NCBI GenBank assembly: GCA_963966185.1
Contig: CAWZYM010000283.1
Coordinates: 1,145,001-1,209,000, forward strand
Reading direction: 5' to 3'
Source of the DNA: Rhabditoides inermis
Lineage: Eukaryota; Nematoda; Chromadorea; Rhabditida; Rhabditidae
DNA: 64,000 bases
A program made the translations under genes and the position numbers. The notes beneath the pieces are model-generated. The model ran no database searches and had not been told where the DNA came from. It saw only the letters and a program-made list of their open reading frames with translations. Of this stretch, positions 12,301 to 28,070 are shown one piece after another. Within the stretch, counting starts at the first letter, position 1, and every line of letters starts with the position of its first letter.

Positions 12301-15300
12301 AGAGGGATATGGACAGTTTATACAGTAAGCATGTATTATGTAGTATCACAGTTATCATGGAATGGTGCGTGTCATGTCTACTGCTCATCGGGGACGCACA
12401 TGGGGATGTGGGGGCAGGGCGCGCGGATACATCGCACAGACATGGCCAGGCAGTGAGAGCCCGCAGAGCACTCGTGGTCCATACACATTCAAGGGACCAT
12501 TCAATAGAGATAGGGATATGGACAGTTTATACAGTAAGCATGTATTATGTAGTATCACAGTTATCATGAAATGGTGCGTGTCATGTCTACTGCTCATCGG
12601 GGACGCACATGGGGATGTGGGGGCAGGGCGCGCGGATACATCGCACAGACATGGCCAGGCAGTGAGAGCCCGCAGAGCACTCGTGGTCCATACACATTCA
12701 AGAAACCATTCAATAGAGAGAGGGATATGGACAGTTTATACAGTAAGCATGTATTATGTATGTAGTATCACAGTTATCATGGAATGGTGCGTGTCATGTC
12801 TACTGCTCATCGGGAACGAACATGGGGATGTGGGGGCAGGGCGCGCGGATACAGCGCACAGACATGGCCAGGCAGTGAGAGCCCGCAGAGCACTCGTGGT
12901 CCATACACATTCAAGGGACCATTCAATAGAGAGAGGGATATGAACAGTTTATACAGTGTAAGCATGTATTATGTATGTAGTATCACAGTTATCATGGAAT
13001 GGTGCGTGTCATGTCTACTGCTCATCGGGAACGCACATGGGGATGTGGGGGCAGGGCGCGCGGATACAACGCACAGACATGGCCAGGCAGTGAGAGCCCG
13101 CAGAGCACTCGTGGTCCATACACAGTCAAGGGACCATTCAATAGAGAATAGAGAGAGGGATATGAACAGTTTATACAGTGTAAGCATGTATTATGTAGTA
13201 TCACAGTTATCATGGAATGGTGCGTGTCATGTCTACTGCTCATCGGGGACGCACATGGGGATGTGGGGGCAGGGCGCGCGGATACAACGCACAGACATGG
13301 CCAGGCAGTGAGAGCCCGCAGAGCACTCGTGGTCCATACACATTCAAGAAACCATTCAATAGAGAGAGGGATATGGACAGTTTATACAGTAAGCATGTAT
13401 TATGTATGTAGTATCACAGTTATCATGGAATGGTGCGTGTCATGTCTACTGCTCATCGGGAACGAACATGGGGATGTGGGGGCAGGGCGCGCGGATACAG
13501 CGCACAGACATGGCCAGGCAGTGAGAGCCCGCAGAGCACTCGTGGTCCATACACATTCAAGGGACCATTCAATAGAGAGAGGGATATGAACAGTTTATAC
13601 AGTGTAAGCATGTATTATGTATGTAGTATCACAGTTATCATGGAATGGTGCGTGTCATGTCTACTGCTCATCGGGAACGCACATGGGGATGTGGGTGCAG
13701 GGCGCGCGGATACAACGCACAGACATGGCCAGGCAGTGAGAGCCCGCAGAGCACTCGTGGTCCATACACAGTCAAGGGACCATTCAATAGAGAATAGAGA
13801 GAGGGATATGAACAGTTTATACAGTGTAAGCATGTATTATGTAGTATCACAGTTATCATGGAATGGTGCGTGTCATGTCTACTGCTCATCGGGGACGCAC
13901 ATGGGGATGTGGGGGCAGGGCGCGCGGATACAACGCACAGACATGGCCAGGCAGTGAGAGCCCGCAGAGCACTCGTGGTCCATACACAGTCAAGGGACCA
14001 TTCAATAGAGAATAGAGAGAGGGATATGAACAGTTTATACAATGTAAGCATGTATTATGTAGTATCACAGTTATCATAGAATGGTGCGTGTCATGTCTAC
14101 TGCTCATCGGGAACGCACATGGGGATGTGGGGGCAGGGCGCGCGGATACAACGCACAGACATGGCCAGGCAGTGAGAGCCCGCAGAGCACTCGTGGTCCA
14201 TACACAGTCAAGGGACCATTCAATAGAGAATAGAGAGAGGGATATGAACAGTTTATACAGTGTGAGAATGTATTATGTAGTATCACAGTTATCATGGAAT
14301 GGTGCGTGTCATGTCTACTTCTCATCGGGGACGCAAATGGGGATGTGGGAGCAGGGCGCGCGGATACAGCGCACAGACATGGCCAGGCAGTGAGAGCCCG
14401 CGAAGCACTCGTAGTCCTTACACATTCATGAGACCATTCAATAGAGAGAGGGATATGAACAGTTTATACAGTGTAAGCATGTATTATGTATGTAATATCA
14501 CAGTTATCATGGAATGGTGCGTGTCATGTCTACTGCTCATCGGGGACGCACATGGGGATGTGGGGGCAGGGTGCGCGGATACAGCGCACAGACATGGCCA
14601 GGCAGTGAGAGCCCGCAGAGCACTCGTGGTCCATACACATTCAAGGGACCATTCAATAGAGAGAGGGATATGAACAGTTTATACAGTGTAAGCATGTATT
14701 ATGTAGTATCACAGTTATCATGAAATGGTGCGTGTCATGTCTACTTCTCATCGGGGACGCACATGGGGATGTGGGGGCAGGGCGCGCGGATACAGCGCAC
14801 AGACATGGCCAGGCAGTGAGAGCCCGCGAAGCACTCGTGGTCCATACACATTCAAGAGACCATTCAATAGAGAGAGGGATATGAACAGTTCATACAGTGT
14901 AAGCATGTATTATGTATGTAATATCACAGTTATCATGGAATGGTGCGTGTCATGTCTACTGCTCATCGGGGACGCACATGGGGATGTGGGGGCAGGGCGC
15001 GCGGATACAGCGCACAGACATGGCCAGACAGTGAGAGCCCGCAGAGCACTCGTGGTCCATACACATTCAAGGGACCATTCAATAGAGAGAGGGATATGGA
15101 CAGTTTATACAGTAAGCATGTATTATGTAGTATCACAGTTATCATGGAATGGTGCGTGTCATGTCTACTGCTCATCGGGGACGCACATGGGGATGTGGGA
15201 ACAGGGCGCGCGGATACATCGCACAGACATGGCCAGGCAGTGAGAGCCCGCAGAGCACTCGTGGTCCATACACATTCAAGGGACCATTCAATAGAGATAG

Positions 15301-18300
15301 GGATATGGACAGTTTATACAGTAAGCATGTATTATGTAGTATCACAGTTATCATGAAATGGTGCGTGTCATGTCTACTGCTCATCGGGGACGCACATGGG
15401 GATGTGGGGGCAGGGCGCGCGGATACATCGCACAGACATGGCCAGGCAGTGAGAGCCCGCAGAGCACTCGTGGTCCATACACATTCAAGAAACCATTCAA
15501 TAGAGAGAGGGATATGGACAGTTTATACAGTAAGCATGTATTATGTATGTAGTATCACAGTTATCATGGAAAGGTGCGTGTCATGTCTACTGCTCATCGA
15601 AGACGAACATGGGGATGTGGGGGCAGGGCGCGCGGATACAGCGCACAGACATGGCCAGGCAGTGAGAGCCCGCAGAGCACTCGTGGTCCATACACATTCA
15701 AGGGACCATTCAATAGAGAGAGGGATATGAACAGTTTATACAGTGTAAGCATGTATTATGTATGTAGTATCACAGTTATCATGGAATGGTGCGTGTCATG
15801 TCTACTGCTCATCGGGAACGCACATGGGGATGTGGGGGCAGGGCGCGCGGATACAACGCACAGACATGGCCAGGCAGTGAGAGCCCGCAGAGCACTCGTG
15901 GTCCATACACAGTCAAGGGACCATTCAATAGAGAACAGAGAGAGGGATATGAACAGTTTATACAGTGTAAGCATGTATTATGTAGTATCACAGTTATCAT
16001 GGAATGGTGCGTGTCATGTCTACTGCTCATCGGGGACGCACATGGGGATGTGGGGGCAGGGCGCGCGGATACAACGCACAGACATGGCCAGGCAGTGAGA
16101 GCCCGCAGAGCACTCGTGGTCCATACACATTCAAGAAACCATTCAATAGAGAGAGGGATATGGACAGTTTATACAGTAAGCATGTATTATGTATGTAGTA
16201 TCACAGTTATCATGGAATGGTGCGTGTCATGTCTACTGCTCATCGGGAACGAACATGGGGATGTGGGGGCAGGGCGCGCGGATACAGCGCACAGACATGG
16301 CCAGGCAGTGAGAGCCCGCAGAGCACTCGTGGTCCATACACATTCAAGGGACCATTCAATAGAGAGAGGGATATGAACAGTTTATACAGTGTAAGCATGT
16401 ATTATGTATGTAGTATCACAGTTATCATGGAATGGTGCGTGTCATGTCTACTGCTCATCGGGAACGCACATGGGGATGTGGGGGCAGGGCGCGCGGATAC
16501 AACGCACAGACATGGCCAGGCAGTGAGAGCCCGCAGAGCACTCGTGGTCCATACACAGTCAAGGGACCATTCAATAGAGAATAGAGAGAGGGATATGAAC
16601 AGTTTATACAGTGTAAGCATGTATTATGTAGTATCACAGTTATCATGGAATGGTGCGTGTCATGTCTACTGCTCATCGGGGACGCACATGGGGATGTGGG
16701 GGCAGGGCGCGCGGATACAACGCACAGACATGGCCAGGCAGTGAGAGCCCGCAGAGCACTCGTGGTCCATACACAGTCAAGGGACCATTCAATAGAGAAT
16801 AGAGAGAGGGATATGAACAGTTTATACAGTGTAAGCATGTATTATGTAGTATCACAGTTATCATGGAATGGTGCGTGTCATGTCTACTGCTCATCGGGGA
16901 CGCACATGGGGATGTGGGGGCAGGGCGCGCTAATACATCGCACAGACATGGCCAGGCAGTGAGAGCCCGCAGAGCACTCGTGGTCCATACACATTCAAGG
17001 GACCATTCAATAGAGAGAGGGATATGGACAGTTTATACAGTAAGCATGTATTATGTAGTATCACAGTTATCATGGAATGGTGCGTGTCATGTCTACTGCT
17101 TATCGGGGACGCACATGGGGATGTGGGGGCAGGGCGCGCGGATACATCGCACAGACATGGCCAGGCAGTGAGAGCCCGCAGAGCACTCGTGGTCCATACA
17201 CATTCAAGGGACCATTCAATAGAGAGAGGGATATGGACAGTTTATACAGTAAGCATGTATTATGTAGTATCACAGTTATCATGGAATGGTGCGTGTCATA
17301 TCTACTGCTCATCGGGGACGCACATGGGGATGTGGGGGCAGGGCGCGCGGATACATCGCACAGACATGGCCAGGCAGTGAGAGCCCGCAGAGCACTCGTG
17401 GTCCATACACATTCAAGGGACCATTCATTAGAGAGAGGGATATGGACAGTTTATACAGTAAGCATGCATTATGTAGTATCACAGTTATCATGGAATGGTG
17501 CGTGTCATGTCTACTGCTCATCGGGGACGCACATGGGGATGTGGGGGCAGGGCGCGCGGATACATCGCACAGACATGGCCAGGCAGTGAGAGCCCGCAGA
17601 GCACTCGTCGTCCATACACGTTCAAGGGACCATTCAATATAGAGAGGAATATGAACAGTTTATACAGTGTAAGCATGTATTATGTAGTATCACAGTTATC
17701 ATGGAATGGTGCGTGTCATGTCTACTGCACATCGGGAACGCACATGGGGATGTGGGGGCAGGGCGCGCAGATACAGCGCACAGACATGGCCAGGCAGTGA
17801 GAGCCCGCAGAGCACTCGTGGTCCATACACATTCAAGGGACCATTCAATAGAGAGAGGGATATGAACAGTTTATACAGTGTAAGCATGTATTATGTATGT
17901 AGTATCACAGTTATCATGGAATGGTGCGTGTCATGTCTACTGCACATCGGGGACGCACATGGGGATGTGGGGGCAGGGCGCAGATACAGCGCACAGACAT
18001 GGCCAGGCAGTGAGAGCCCGCAGAGCACTCGTGGTCCATACACATTCAAGGGACCATTCAATAGAGAGAGGGATATGAACAGTTTATACAGTAAGCATGT
18101 ATTATGTATGTAGTATCACAGTTATCATGGAATGGTGCGTGTCATGTCTACTGCTCATCGGGAACGCACATGGGGATGTGGGGGCAGGGCGCGCGGATAC
18201 AACGCACAGACATGGCCAGGCAGTGAGAGCCCGCAGAGCACTCGTGGTCCATACACAGTCAAGGGACCATTCAATAGAGAATAGAGAGAGGGATATGAAC

Positions 18301-21300
18301 GATTTATACAGTGTAAGCATGTATTATGTAGTATCACAGTTATCATGGAATGGTGCGTGTCATGTCTACTGCTCATCGGGGACGCACATGGGGATGTGGG
18401 GGCAGGGCGCGCGGATACAGCGCACAGACATGGCCAGGCAGTGAGAGCCCGCAGAGCACTCGTGGTCCATACACAGTCAAGGGACCATTTAATAGAGAAT
18501 GAAATATGAACAGTTTATACAGTGTGAGAATGTATTATGTAGTATCACAGTTATCATGGAATGGTGCGTGTCATGTCTACTGCTCATCGGGGACGCACAT
18601 GGGGATGTGGGGGCAGGGCGCGCGGATACATCGCACAGACATGGCCAGGCAGTGAGAGCCCGCAGAGCACTCGTGGTCCATACACATTCAAGGGACCATT
18701 CAATAGAGATAGGGATATGGACAGTTTATACAGTAAGCATGTATTATGTAGTATCACAGTTATCATGAAATGGTGCGTGTCATGTCTACTGCTCATCGGG
18801 GACGCACATGGGGATGTGGGGGCAGGGCGCGCGGATACATCGCACAGACATGGCCAGGCAGTGAGAGCCCGCAGAGCACTCGTGGTCCATACACATTCAA
18901 GAAACCATTCAATAGAGAGAGGGATATGGACAGTTTATACAGTAAGCATGTATTATGTATGTAGTATCACAGTTATCATGGAATGGTGCGTGTCATGTCT
19001 ACTGCTCATCGGGAACGAACATGGGGATGTGGGGGCAGGGCGCGCGGATACAGCGCACAGACATGGCCAGGCAGTGAGAGCCCGCAGAGCACTCGTGGTC
19101 CATACACATTCAAGGGACCATTCAATAGAGAGAGGGATATGAACAGTTTATACAGTGTAAGCATGTATTATGTATGTAGTATCACAGTTATCATGGAATG
19201 GTGCGTGTCATGTCTACTGCTCATCGGGAACGCACATGGGGATGTGGGGGCAGGGCGCGCGGATACAACGCACAGACATGGCCAGGCAGTGAGAGCCCGC
19301 AGAGCACTCGTGGTCCATACACAGTCAAGGGACCATTCAATAGAGAATAGAGAGAGGGATATGAACAGTTTATACAGTGTAAGCATGTATTATGTAGTAT
19401 CACAGTTATCATGGAATGGTGCGTGTCATGTCTACTGCTCATCGGGGACGCACATGGGGATGTGGGGGCAGGGCGCGCGGATACAACGCACAGACATGGC
19501 CAGGCAGTGAGAGCCCGCAGAGCACTCGTGGTCCATACACATTCAAGAAACCATTCAATAGAGAGAGGGATATGGACAGTTTATACAGTAAGCATGTATT
19601 ATGTATGTAGTATCACAGTTATCATGGAATGGTGCGTGTCATGTCTACTGCTCATCGGGAACGAACATGGGGATGTGGGGGCAGGGCGCGCGGATACAGC
19701 GCACAGACATGGCCAGGCAGTGAGAGCCCGCAGAGCACTCGTGGTCCATACACATTCAAGGGACCATTCAATAGAGAGAGGGATATGAACAGTTTATACA
19801 GTGTAAGCATGTATTATGTATGTAGTATCACAGTTATCATGGAATGGTGCGTGTCATGTCTACTGCTCATCGGGAACGCACATGGGGATGTGGGTGCAGG
19901 GCGCGCGGATACAACGCACAGACATGGCCAGGCAGTGAGAGCCCGCAGAGCACTCGTGGTCCATACACAGTCAAGGGACCATTCAATAGAGAATAGAGAG
20001 AGGGATATGAACAGTTTATACAGTGTAAGCATGTATTATGTAGTATCACAGTTATCATGGAATGGTGCGTGTCATGTCTACTGCTCATCGGGGACGCACA
20101 TGGGGATGTGGGGGCAGGGCGCGCGGATACAACGCACAGACATGGCCAGGCAGTGAGAGCCCGCAGAGCACTCGTGGTCCATACACAGTCAAGGGACCAT
20201 TCAATAGAGAATAGAGAGAGGGATATGAACAGTTTATACAATGTAAGCATGTATTATGTAGTATCACAGTTATCATAGAATGGTGCGTGTCATGTCTACT
20301 GCTCATCGGGAACGCACATGGGGATGTGGGGGCAGGGCGCGCGGATACAACGCACAGACATGGCCAGGCAGTGAGAGCCCGCAGAGCACTCGTGGTCCAT
20401 ACACAGTCAAGGGACCATTCAATAGAGAATAGAGAGAGGGATATGAACAGTTTATACAGTGTGAGAATGTATTATGTAGTATCACAGTTATCATGGAATG
20501 GTGCGTGTCATGTCTACTTCTCATCGGGGACGCAAATGGGGATGTGGGAGCAGGGCGCGCGGATACAGCGCACAGACATGGCCAGGCAGTGAGAGCCCGC
20601 GAAGCACTCGTAGTCCTTACACATTCATGAGACCATTCAATAGAGAGAGGGATATGAACAGTTTATACAGTGTAAGCATGTATTATGTATGTAATATCAC
20701 AGTTATCATGGAATGGTGCGTGTCATGTCTACTGCTCATCGGGGACGCACATGGGGATGTGGGGGCAGGGTGCGCGGATACAGCGCACAGACATGGCCAG
20801 GCAGTGAGAGCCCGCAGAGCACTCGTGGTCCATACACATTCAAGGGACCATTCAATAGAGAGGGGGATATGAACTATGAACAGTTTATACAGTGTAAGCA
20901 TGTATTATGTAGTATCACAGTTATCATGAAATGGTGCGTGTCATGTCTACTTCTCATCGGGGACGCACATGGGGATGTGGGGGCAGGGCGCGCGGATACA
21001 GCGCACAGACATGGCCAGGCAGTGAGAGCCCGCGAAGCACTCGTGGTCCATACACATTCAAGAGACCATTCAATAGAGAGAGGGATATGAACAGTTCATA
21101 CAGTGTAAGCATGTATTATGTATGTAATATCACAGTTATCATGGAATGGTGCGTGTCATGTCTACTGCTCATCGGGGACGCACATGGGGATGTGGGGGCA
21201 GGGCGCGCGGATACAGCGCACAGACATGGCCAGACAGTGAGAGCCCGCAGAGCACTCGTGGTCCATACACATTCAAGGGACCATTCAATAGAGAGAGGGA

Positions 21301-24300
21301 TATGGACAGTTTATACAGTAAGCATGTATTATGTAGTATCACAGTTATCATGGAATGGTGCGTGTCATGTCTACTGCTCATCGGGAACGCACATGGGGAT
21401 GTGGGTGCAGGGCGCGCGGATACAACGCACAGACATGGCCAGGCAGTGAGAGCCCGCAGAGCACTCGTGGTCCATACACAGTCAAGGGACCATTCAATAG
21501 AGAATAGAGAGAGGGATATGAACAGTTTATACAGTGTAAGCATGTATTATGTAGTATCACAGTTATCATGGAATGGTGCGTGTCATGTCTACTGCTCATC
21601 GGGGACGCACATGGGGATGTGGGGGCAGGGCGCGCGGATACAACGCACAGACATGGCCAGGCAGTGAGAGCCCGCAGAGCACTCGTGGTCCATACACAGT
21701 CAAGGGACCATTCAATAGAGAATAGAGAGAGGGATATGAACAGTTTATACAATGTAAGCATGTATTATGTAGTATCACAGTTATCATAGAATGGCGCGTG
21801 TCATGTCTACTGCTCATCGGGAACGCACATGGGGATGTGGGGGCAGGGCGCGCGGATACAACGCACAGACATGGCCAGGCAGTGAGAGCCCGCAGAGCAC
21901 TCGTGGTCCATACACAGTCAAGGGACCATTCAATAGAGAATAGAGAGAGGGATATGAACAGTTTATACAGTGTGAGAATGTATTATGTAGTATCACAGTT
22001 ATCATGGAATGGTGCGTGTCATGTCTACTTCTCATCGGGGACGCAAATGGGGATGTGGGAGCAGGGCGCGCGGATACAGCGCACAGACATGGCCAGGCAG
22101 TGAGAGCCCGCGAAGCACTCGTAGTCCTTACACATTCATGAGACCATTCAATAGAGAGAGGGATATGAACAGTTTATACAGTGTAAGCATGTATTATGTA
22201 TGTAATATCACAGTTATCATGGAATGGTGCGTGTCATGTCTACTGCTCATCGGGGACGCACATGGGGATGTGGGGGCAGGGTGCGCGGATACAGCGCACA
22301 GACATGGCCAGGCAGTGAGAGCCCGCAGAGCACTCGTGGTCCATACACATTCAAGGGACCATTCAATAGAGAGAGGGATATGAACAGTTTATACAGTGTA
22401 AGCATGTATTATGTAGTATCACAGTTATCATGAAATGGTGCGTGTCATGTCTACTTCTCATCGGGGACGCACATGGGGATGTGGGGGCAGGGCGCGCGGA
22501 TACAGCGCACAGACATGGCCAGGCAGTGAGAGCCCGCGAAGCACTCGTGGTCCATACACATTCAAGAGACCATTCAATAGAGAGAGGGATATGAACAGTT
22601 CATACAGTGTAAGCATGTATTATGTATGTAATATCACAGTTATCATGGAATGGTGCGTGTCATGTCTACTGCTCATCGGGGACGCACATGGGGATGTGGG
22701 GGCAGGGCGCGCGGATACAGCGCACAGACATGGCCAGACAGTGAGAGCCCGCAGAGCACTCGTGGTCCATACACATTCAAGGGACCATTCAATAGAGAGA
22801 GGGATATGGACAGTTTATACAGTAAGCATGTATTATGTAGTATCACAGTTATCATGGAATGGTGCCTGTCATGTCTACTGCTCATCGGGGACGCACATGG
22901 GGATGTGGGAACAGGGCGCGCGGATACATCGCACAGACATGGCCAGGCAGTGAGAGCCCGCAGAGCACTCGTGGTCCATACACATTCAAGAAACCATTCA
23001 ATAGAGAGAGGGATATGGACAGTTTATACAGTAAGCATGTATTATGTATGTAGTATCACAGTTATCATGGAAAGGTGCGTGTCATGTCTACTGCTCATCG
23101 GGAACGAACATGGGGATGTGGGGGCAGGGCGCGCGGATACAGCGCACAGACATGGCCAGGCAGTGAGAGCCCGCAGAGCACTCGTGGTCCATACACATTC
23201 AAGGGACCATTCAATAGAGAGAGGGATATGAACAGTTTATACAGTGTAAGCATGTATTATGTATGTAGTATCACAGTTATCATGGAATGGTGCGTGTCAT
23301 GTCTACTGCTCATCGGGAACGCACATGGGGATGTGGGGGCAGGGCGCGCGGATACAACGCACAGACATGGCCAGGCAGTGAGAGCCCGCAGAGCACTCGT
23401 GGTCCATACACAGTCAAGGGACCATTCAATAGAGAATAGAGAGAGGGATATGAACAGTTTATACAGTGTAAGCATGTATTATGTAGTATCACAGTTATCA
23501 TGGAATGGTGCGTGTCATGTCTACTGCTCATCGGGGACGCACATGGGGATGTGGGGGCAGGGCGCGCGGATACAACGCACAGACATGGCCAGGCAGTGAG
23601 AGCCCGCAGAGCACTCGTGGTCCATACACATTCAAGAAACCATTCAATAGAGAGAGGGATATGGACAGTTTATACAGTAAGCATGTATTATGTATGTAGT
23701 ATCACAGTTATCATGGAATGGTGCGTGTCATGTCTACTGCTCATCGGGAACGAACATGGGGATGTGGGGGCAGGGCGCGCGGATACAGCGCACAGACATG
23801 GCCAGGCAGTGAGAGCCCGCAGAGCACTCGTGGTCCATACACATTCAAGGGACCATTCAATAGAGAGAGGGATATGAACAGTTTATACAGTGTAAGCATG
23901 TATTATGTATGTAGTATCACAGTTATCATGGAATGGTGCGTGTCATGTCTACTGCTCATCGGGAACGCACATGGGGATGTGGGGGCAGGGCGCGCGGATA
24001 CAACGCACAGACATGGCCAGGCAGTGAGAGCCCGCAGAGCACTCGTGGTCCATACACAGTCAAGGGACCATTCAATAGAGAATAGAGAGAGGGATATGAA
24101 CAGTTTATACAGTGTAAGCATGTATTATGTAGTATCACAGTTATCATGGAATGGTGCGTGTCATGTCTACTGCTCATCGGGGACGCACATGGGGATGTGG
24201 GGGCAGGGCGCGCGGATACAACGCACAGACATGGCCAGGCAGTGAGAGCCCGCAGAGCACTCGTGGTCCATACACAGTCAAGGGACCATTCAATAGAGAA

Positions 24301-27290
24301 TAGAGAGAGGGATATGAACAGTTTATACAGTGTAAGCATGTATTATGTAGTATCACAGTTATCATGGAATGGTGCGTGTCATGTCTACTGCTCATCGGGG
24401 ACGCACATGGGGATGTGGGGGCAGGGCGCGCGAATACATCGCACAGACATGGCCAGGCAGTGAGAGCCCGCAGAGCACTCGTGGTCCATACACATTCAAG
24501 GGACCATTCAATAGAGAGAGGGATATGGACAGTTTATACAGTAAGCATGTATTATGTAGTATCACAGTTATCATGGAATGGTGCGTGTCATGTCTACTGC
24601 TTATCGGGGACGCACATGGGGATGTGGGGGCAGGGCGCGCGGATACATCGCACAGACATGGCCAGGCAGTGAGAGCCCGCAGAGCATTCGTGGTCCATAC
24701 ACATTCAAGGGACCATTCAATAGAGAGAGGGATATGGACAGTTTATACAGTAAGCATGTATTATGTAGTATCACAGTTATCATGGAATGGTGCGTGTCAT
24801 ATCTACTGCTCATCGGGGACGCACATGGGGATGTGGGGGCAGGGCGCGCGGATACATCGCACAGACATGGCCAGGCAGTGAGAGCCCGCAGAGCACTCGT
24901 GGTCCATACACATTCAAGGGACCATTCAATAGAGAGAGGGATATGGACAGTTTATACAGTAAGCATGCATTATGTAGTATCACAGTTATCATGGAATGGT
25001 GCGTGTCATGTCTACTGCTCATCGGGGACGCACATGGGGATGTGGGGGCAGGGCGCGCGGATACATCGCACAGACATGGCCAGGCAGTGAGAGCCCGCAG
25101 AGCACTCGTCGTCCATACACGTTCAAGGGACCATTCAATATAGAGAGGAATATGAACAGTTTATACAGTGTAAGCATGTATTATGTAGTATCACAGTTAT
25201 CATGGAATGGTGCGTGTCATGTCTACTGCACATCGGGAACGCACATGGGGATGTGGGGGCAGGGCGCGCAGATACAGCGCACAGACATGGCCAGGCAGTG
25301 AGAGCCCGCAGAGCACTCGTGGTCCATACACATTCAAGGGACCATTCAATAGAGAGAGGGATATGAACAGTTTATACAGTGTAAGCATGTATTATGTATG
25401 TAGTATCACAGTTATCATGGAATGGTGCGTGTCATGTCTACTGCACATCGGGGACGCACATGGGGATGTGGGGGCAGGGCGCAGATACAGCGCACAGACA
25501 TGGCCAGGCAGTGAGAGCCCGCAGAGCACTCGTGGTCCATACACATTCAAGGGACCATTCAATAGAGAGAGGGATATGAACAGTTTATACAGTGTAAGCA
25601 TGTATTATGTATGTAGTATCACAGTTATCATGGAATGGTGCGTGTCATGTCTACTGCTCATCGGGAACGCACATGGGGATGTGGGGGCAGGGCGCGCGGA
25701 TACAACGCACAGACATGGCCAGGCAGTGAGAGCCCGCAGAGCACTCGTGGTCCATACACAGTCAAGGGACCATTCAATAGAGAATAGAGAGAGGGATATG
25801 AACGATTTATACAGTGTAAGCATGTATTATGTAGTATCACAGTTATCATGGAATGGTGCGTGTCATGTCTACTGCTCATCGGGGACGCACATGGGGATGT
25901 GGGGGCAGGGCGCGCGGATACAGCGCACAGACATGGCCAGGCAGTGAGAGCCCGCAGAGCACTCGTGGTCCATACACAGTCAAGGGACCATTTAATAGAG
26001 AATGAAATATGAACAGTTTATACAGTGTGAGAATGTATTATGTAGTATCACAGTTATCATGGAATGGTGCGTGTCATGTCTACTGCTCATCGGGAACGCA
26101 CATGGGGATGTGGGGGCAGGGCGCGCGGATACAGCGCACAGACATGGCCAGGCAGTGAGAGCCCGCGAAGCACTCGTGGTCCATACACATTCAAGAGACC
26201 ATTCAATAGAGAGAGGGATATGAACAGTTTATACAGTGTAAGCATGTATTATGCATGTAATATCACAGTTATCATGGAATGGTGCGTGTCATGTCTACTG
26301 CTCATCGGGGACGCACATGGGGATGTGGGAGCAGGGCGCGCGGATACAGCGCACAGACATGGCCAGGCAGTGAGAGCCCGCAGAGCACTCGTGGTCCATA
26401 CACATTCAAGGGACCATTCAATAGAGAGAAGAATATGAACAGTTTATACAGTGTAAGCATGTATTATGTAGTATCACAGTTATCATGGAATGGTGCGTGT
26501 CATGTCTACTTCTCATCGGGGACGCACATGGGGATGTGGGGGCAGGGCGCGCGGATACAGCGCACAGACATGGCCAGGCAGTGAGAGCCCGCAGAGCACT
26601 CGTGGTCCATACACATTCAAGGGACCATTCAATAGAGAGAGAGAGGAATATGAACAGTTTATACAGTGTAAGCATGTATTATGTAGTATCACAGTTATCA
26701 TGGAATGGTGCGTGTCTTGTCTACTTCTCATCGGGGACGCACATGGGGATGTGGGGGCAGGGCGCGCGGATACAGCGCACAGACATGGCCAGGCAGTGAG
26801 AGCCCGCAGAGCACTCGTGGTCCATACACATTCAAGGGACCATTCAATAGAGAGAGAGAGAGGAATATGAACAGTTTATACAGTGTAAGCATGTATTATG
26901 TAGTATCACAGTTATCATGGAATGGTGCGTGTCTTGTCTACTTCTCATCGGGGACGCACATGGGGATGTGGGGGCAGGGCGCGCGGATACAGCGCACAGA
27001 CATGGCCAGGCAGTGAGAGCCCGCAGAGCACTCGTGGTCCATACACATTCAAGGGACCATTCAATAGAGAGAGGGATATGAACAGTTTATACAGTGTAAG
27101 CATGTATTATGTAGTATCACAGTTATCGTGGAATGGTGCGTGTCATGTCTACTGCTCATCGGGGACGCACATGGGGATGTGGGGGCAGGGCGCGCGGATA
27201 CAGCGCACAGACATGGCCAGGCAGTGAGAGCCCGCAGAGCACTCGTGGTCCATACATATTCAAGGGACCATTCAATAGAGAGAGGGATAT
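6331..27290 (-). repeat. Exon-derived tandem satellite, block 1 (about 98 monomers)
   Basis: Monomers are 209, 211, 215, 218 or 222 bp. They differ by three small indels: TG in GTGTAAG, an extra TATG after CATGTATTATG, and an extra 7 bp in CAATAGAGA[ATAGAGA]GAGGG. Read on the minus strand each monomer contains the last exon of the TIL genes at 37.6-43.0 kb followed by their 3' flank, so the array has the same polarity as those genes. Long blocks recur at offsets of 7,501, 6,199, 3,053, 2,787 and 2,614 bp. The first monomer is truncated at CGCGGATACAGCGC. Copy number is estimated by dividing length by about 213. Confidence 0.95.
7147..7257 (-). CDS. Representative monomer micro-ORF in block 1 (36 codons, six cysteines)
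   Basis: The ATG is at 7257 and the TAG ends at 7147. The product has cysteines at 2, 7, 13, 20, 25 and 31 and ends in PMCVPDEQ. It aligns with the last exon of TIL genes A and B, but translation would begin in the monomer itself because the ATG is in frame and a TGA lies just upstream. Some array variants replace this ATG (CTG or GTG) and keep a second in-frame ATG two codons on. Whether any copy is expressed cannot be seen from sequence, so this is a candidate frame, not a proven gene. Confidence 0.35.
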   Translation of the reverse strand: MCMDHECSAGSHCLAMSVRCIRAPCPHIPMCVPDEQ

Positions 27291-28070
27291 TGAGGGCGGC
27301 GCGCAGCGCCGCCCGTTTGTCTTGATCTTTGACGCGCGCAGCGCGTCACCCCCAAGGCATACTCAATTACCTCTATCCCAATACGATATACTCCATAGTA
27401 TGTGTTTTTTTGTTAGAATATCATTTGACAAGACTTATGAGTATGATACAAGAAATAAATATCGGTTGCGGCTTCCAAAATATCCAAAACAACTTTTCGC
27501 TCATTCTGCCACTAAACGTGTTTACGACGACGACGACGACGCGCATCACGTGAGCTCCGCCCACTGCACTCTGCGCTCATTGGTCGCTCGGCCCACTGTC
27601 AGTGCAATCTGATTGGCCAAACGCTCATGCCCCGCCTCTCGCTCAGCCACTCTCACATCCTGGCCTCTTGGCTCTCTCACGAGCGTACGCTCTCTGCGCG
27701 CTCTCTCTCTTCTTCCAGCCGAGCATGCCCCGCTTTTCGATCAGCCACTCTCTTTCTCTCTCTGACCTCTGATTCTCTCACTCGCGCACGTTCTCTGCGC
27801 GCGCTCTCTTTCTCGTGCGAGCCGGAATGGGCAGCCGGCCTGAAATCAAATGGATCGATCGGTGAGGAGAGGGCGAGTGAGAGCGCTCGGCAGTTAAAGA
27901 ACGTGCCGAATAGCGGAAGAGCAGAGCAGTGCGAGTGAGGCTGCTTTGATCTCTGTGCCACAACTTCCCAATTTTAACAGTAATACTACCATTAACATAA
28001 TATAATAAGGAAGATCAGTTTAACGCACTCGGCTCTGCAATTACAATTCATGATCGAGGTTTCAGTGCAC

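Noticed and set aside
6331..27290. CRISPR-like array
   Set aside because: The repeats are contiguous units of over 200 bp with no unique spacers, in a eukaryotic context.
6292..27325. Many plus-strand open frames of 60-246 codons through the satellite (WPGSESPQSTRGPYTFKGP and HRHGQAVRARRALVVHTHS types)
   Set aside because: They are alternative-frame and antisense readings of the satellite, open because monomers lack stops in those frames. They have no start context, signal or domain, and change frame with each indel. The exon-homologous frame is on the minus strand in these blocks.
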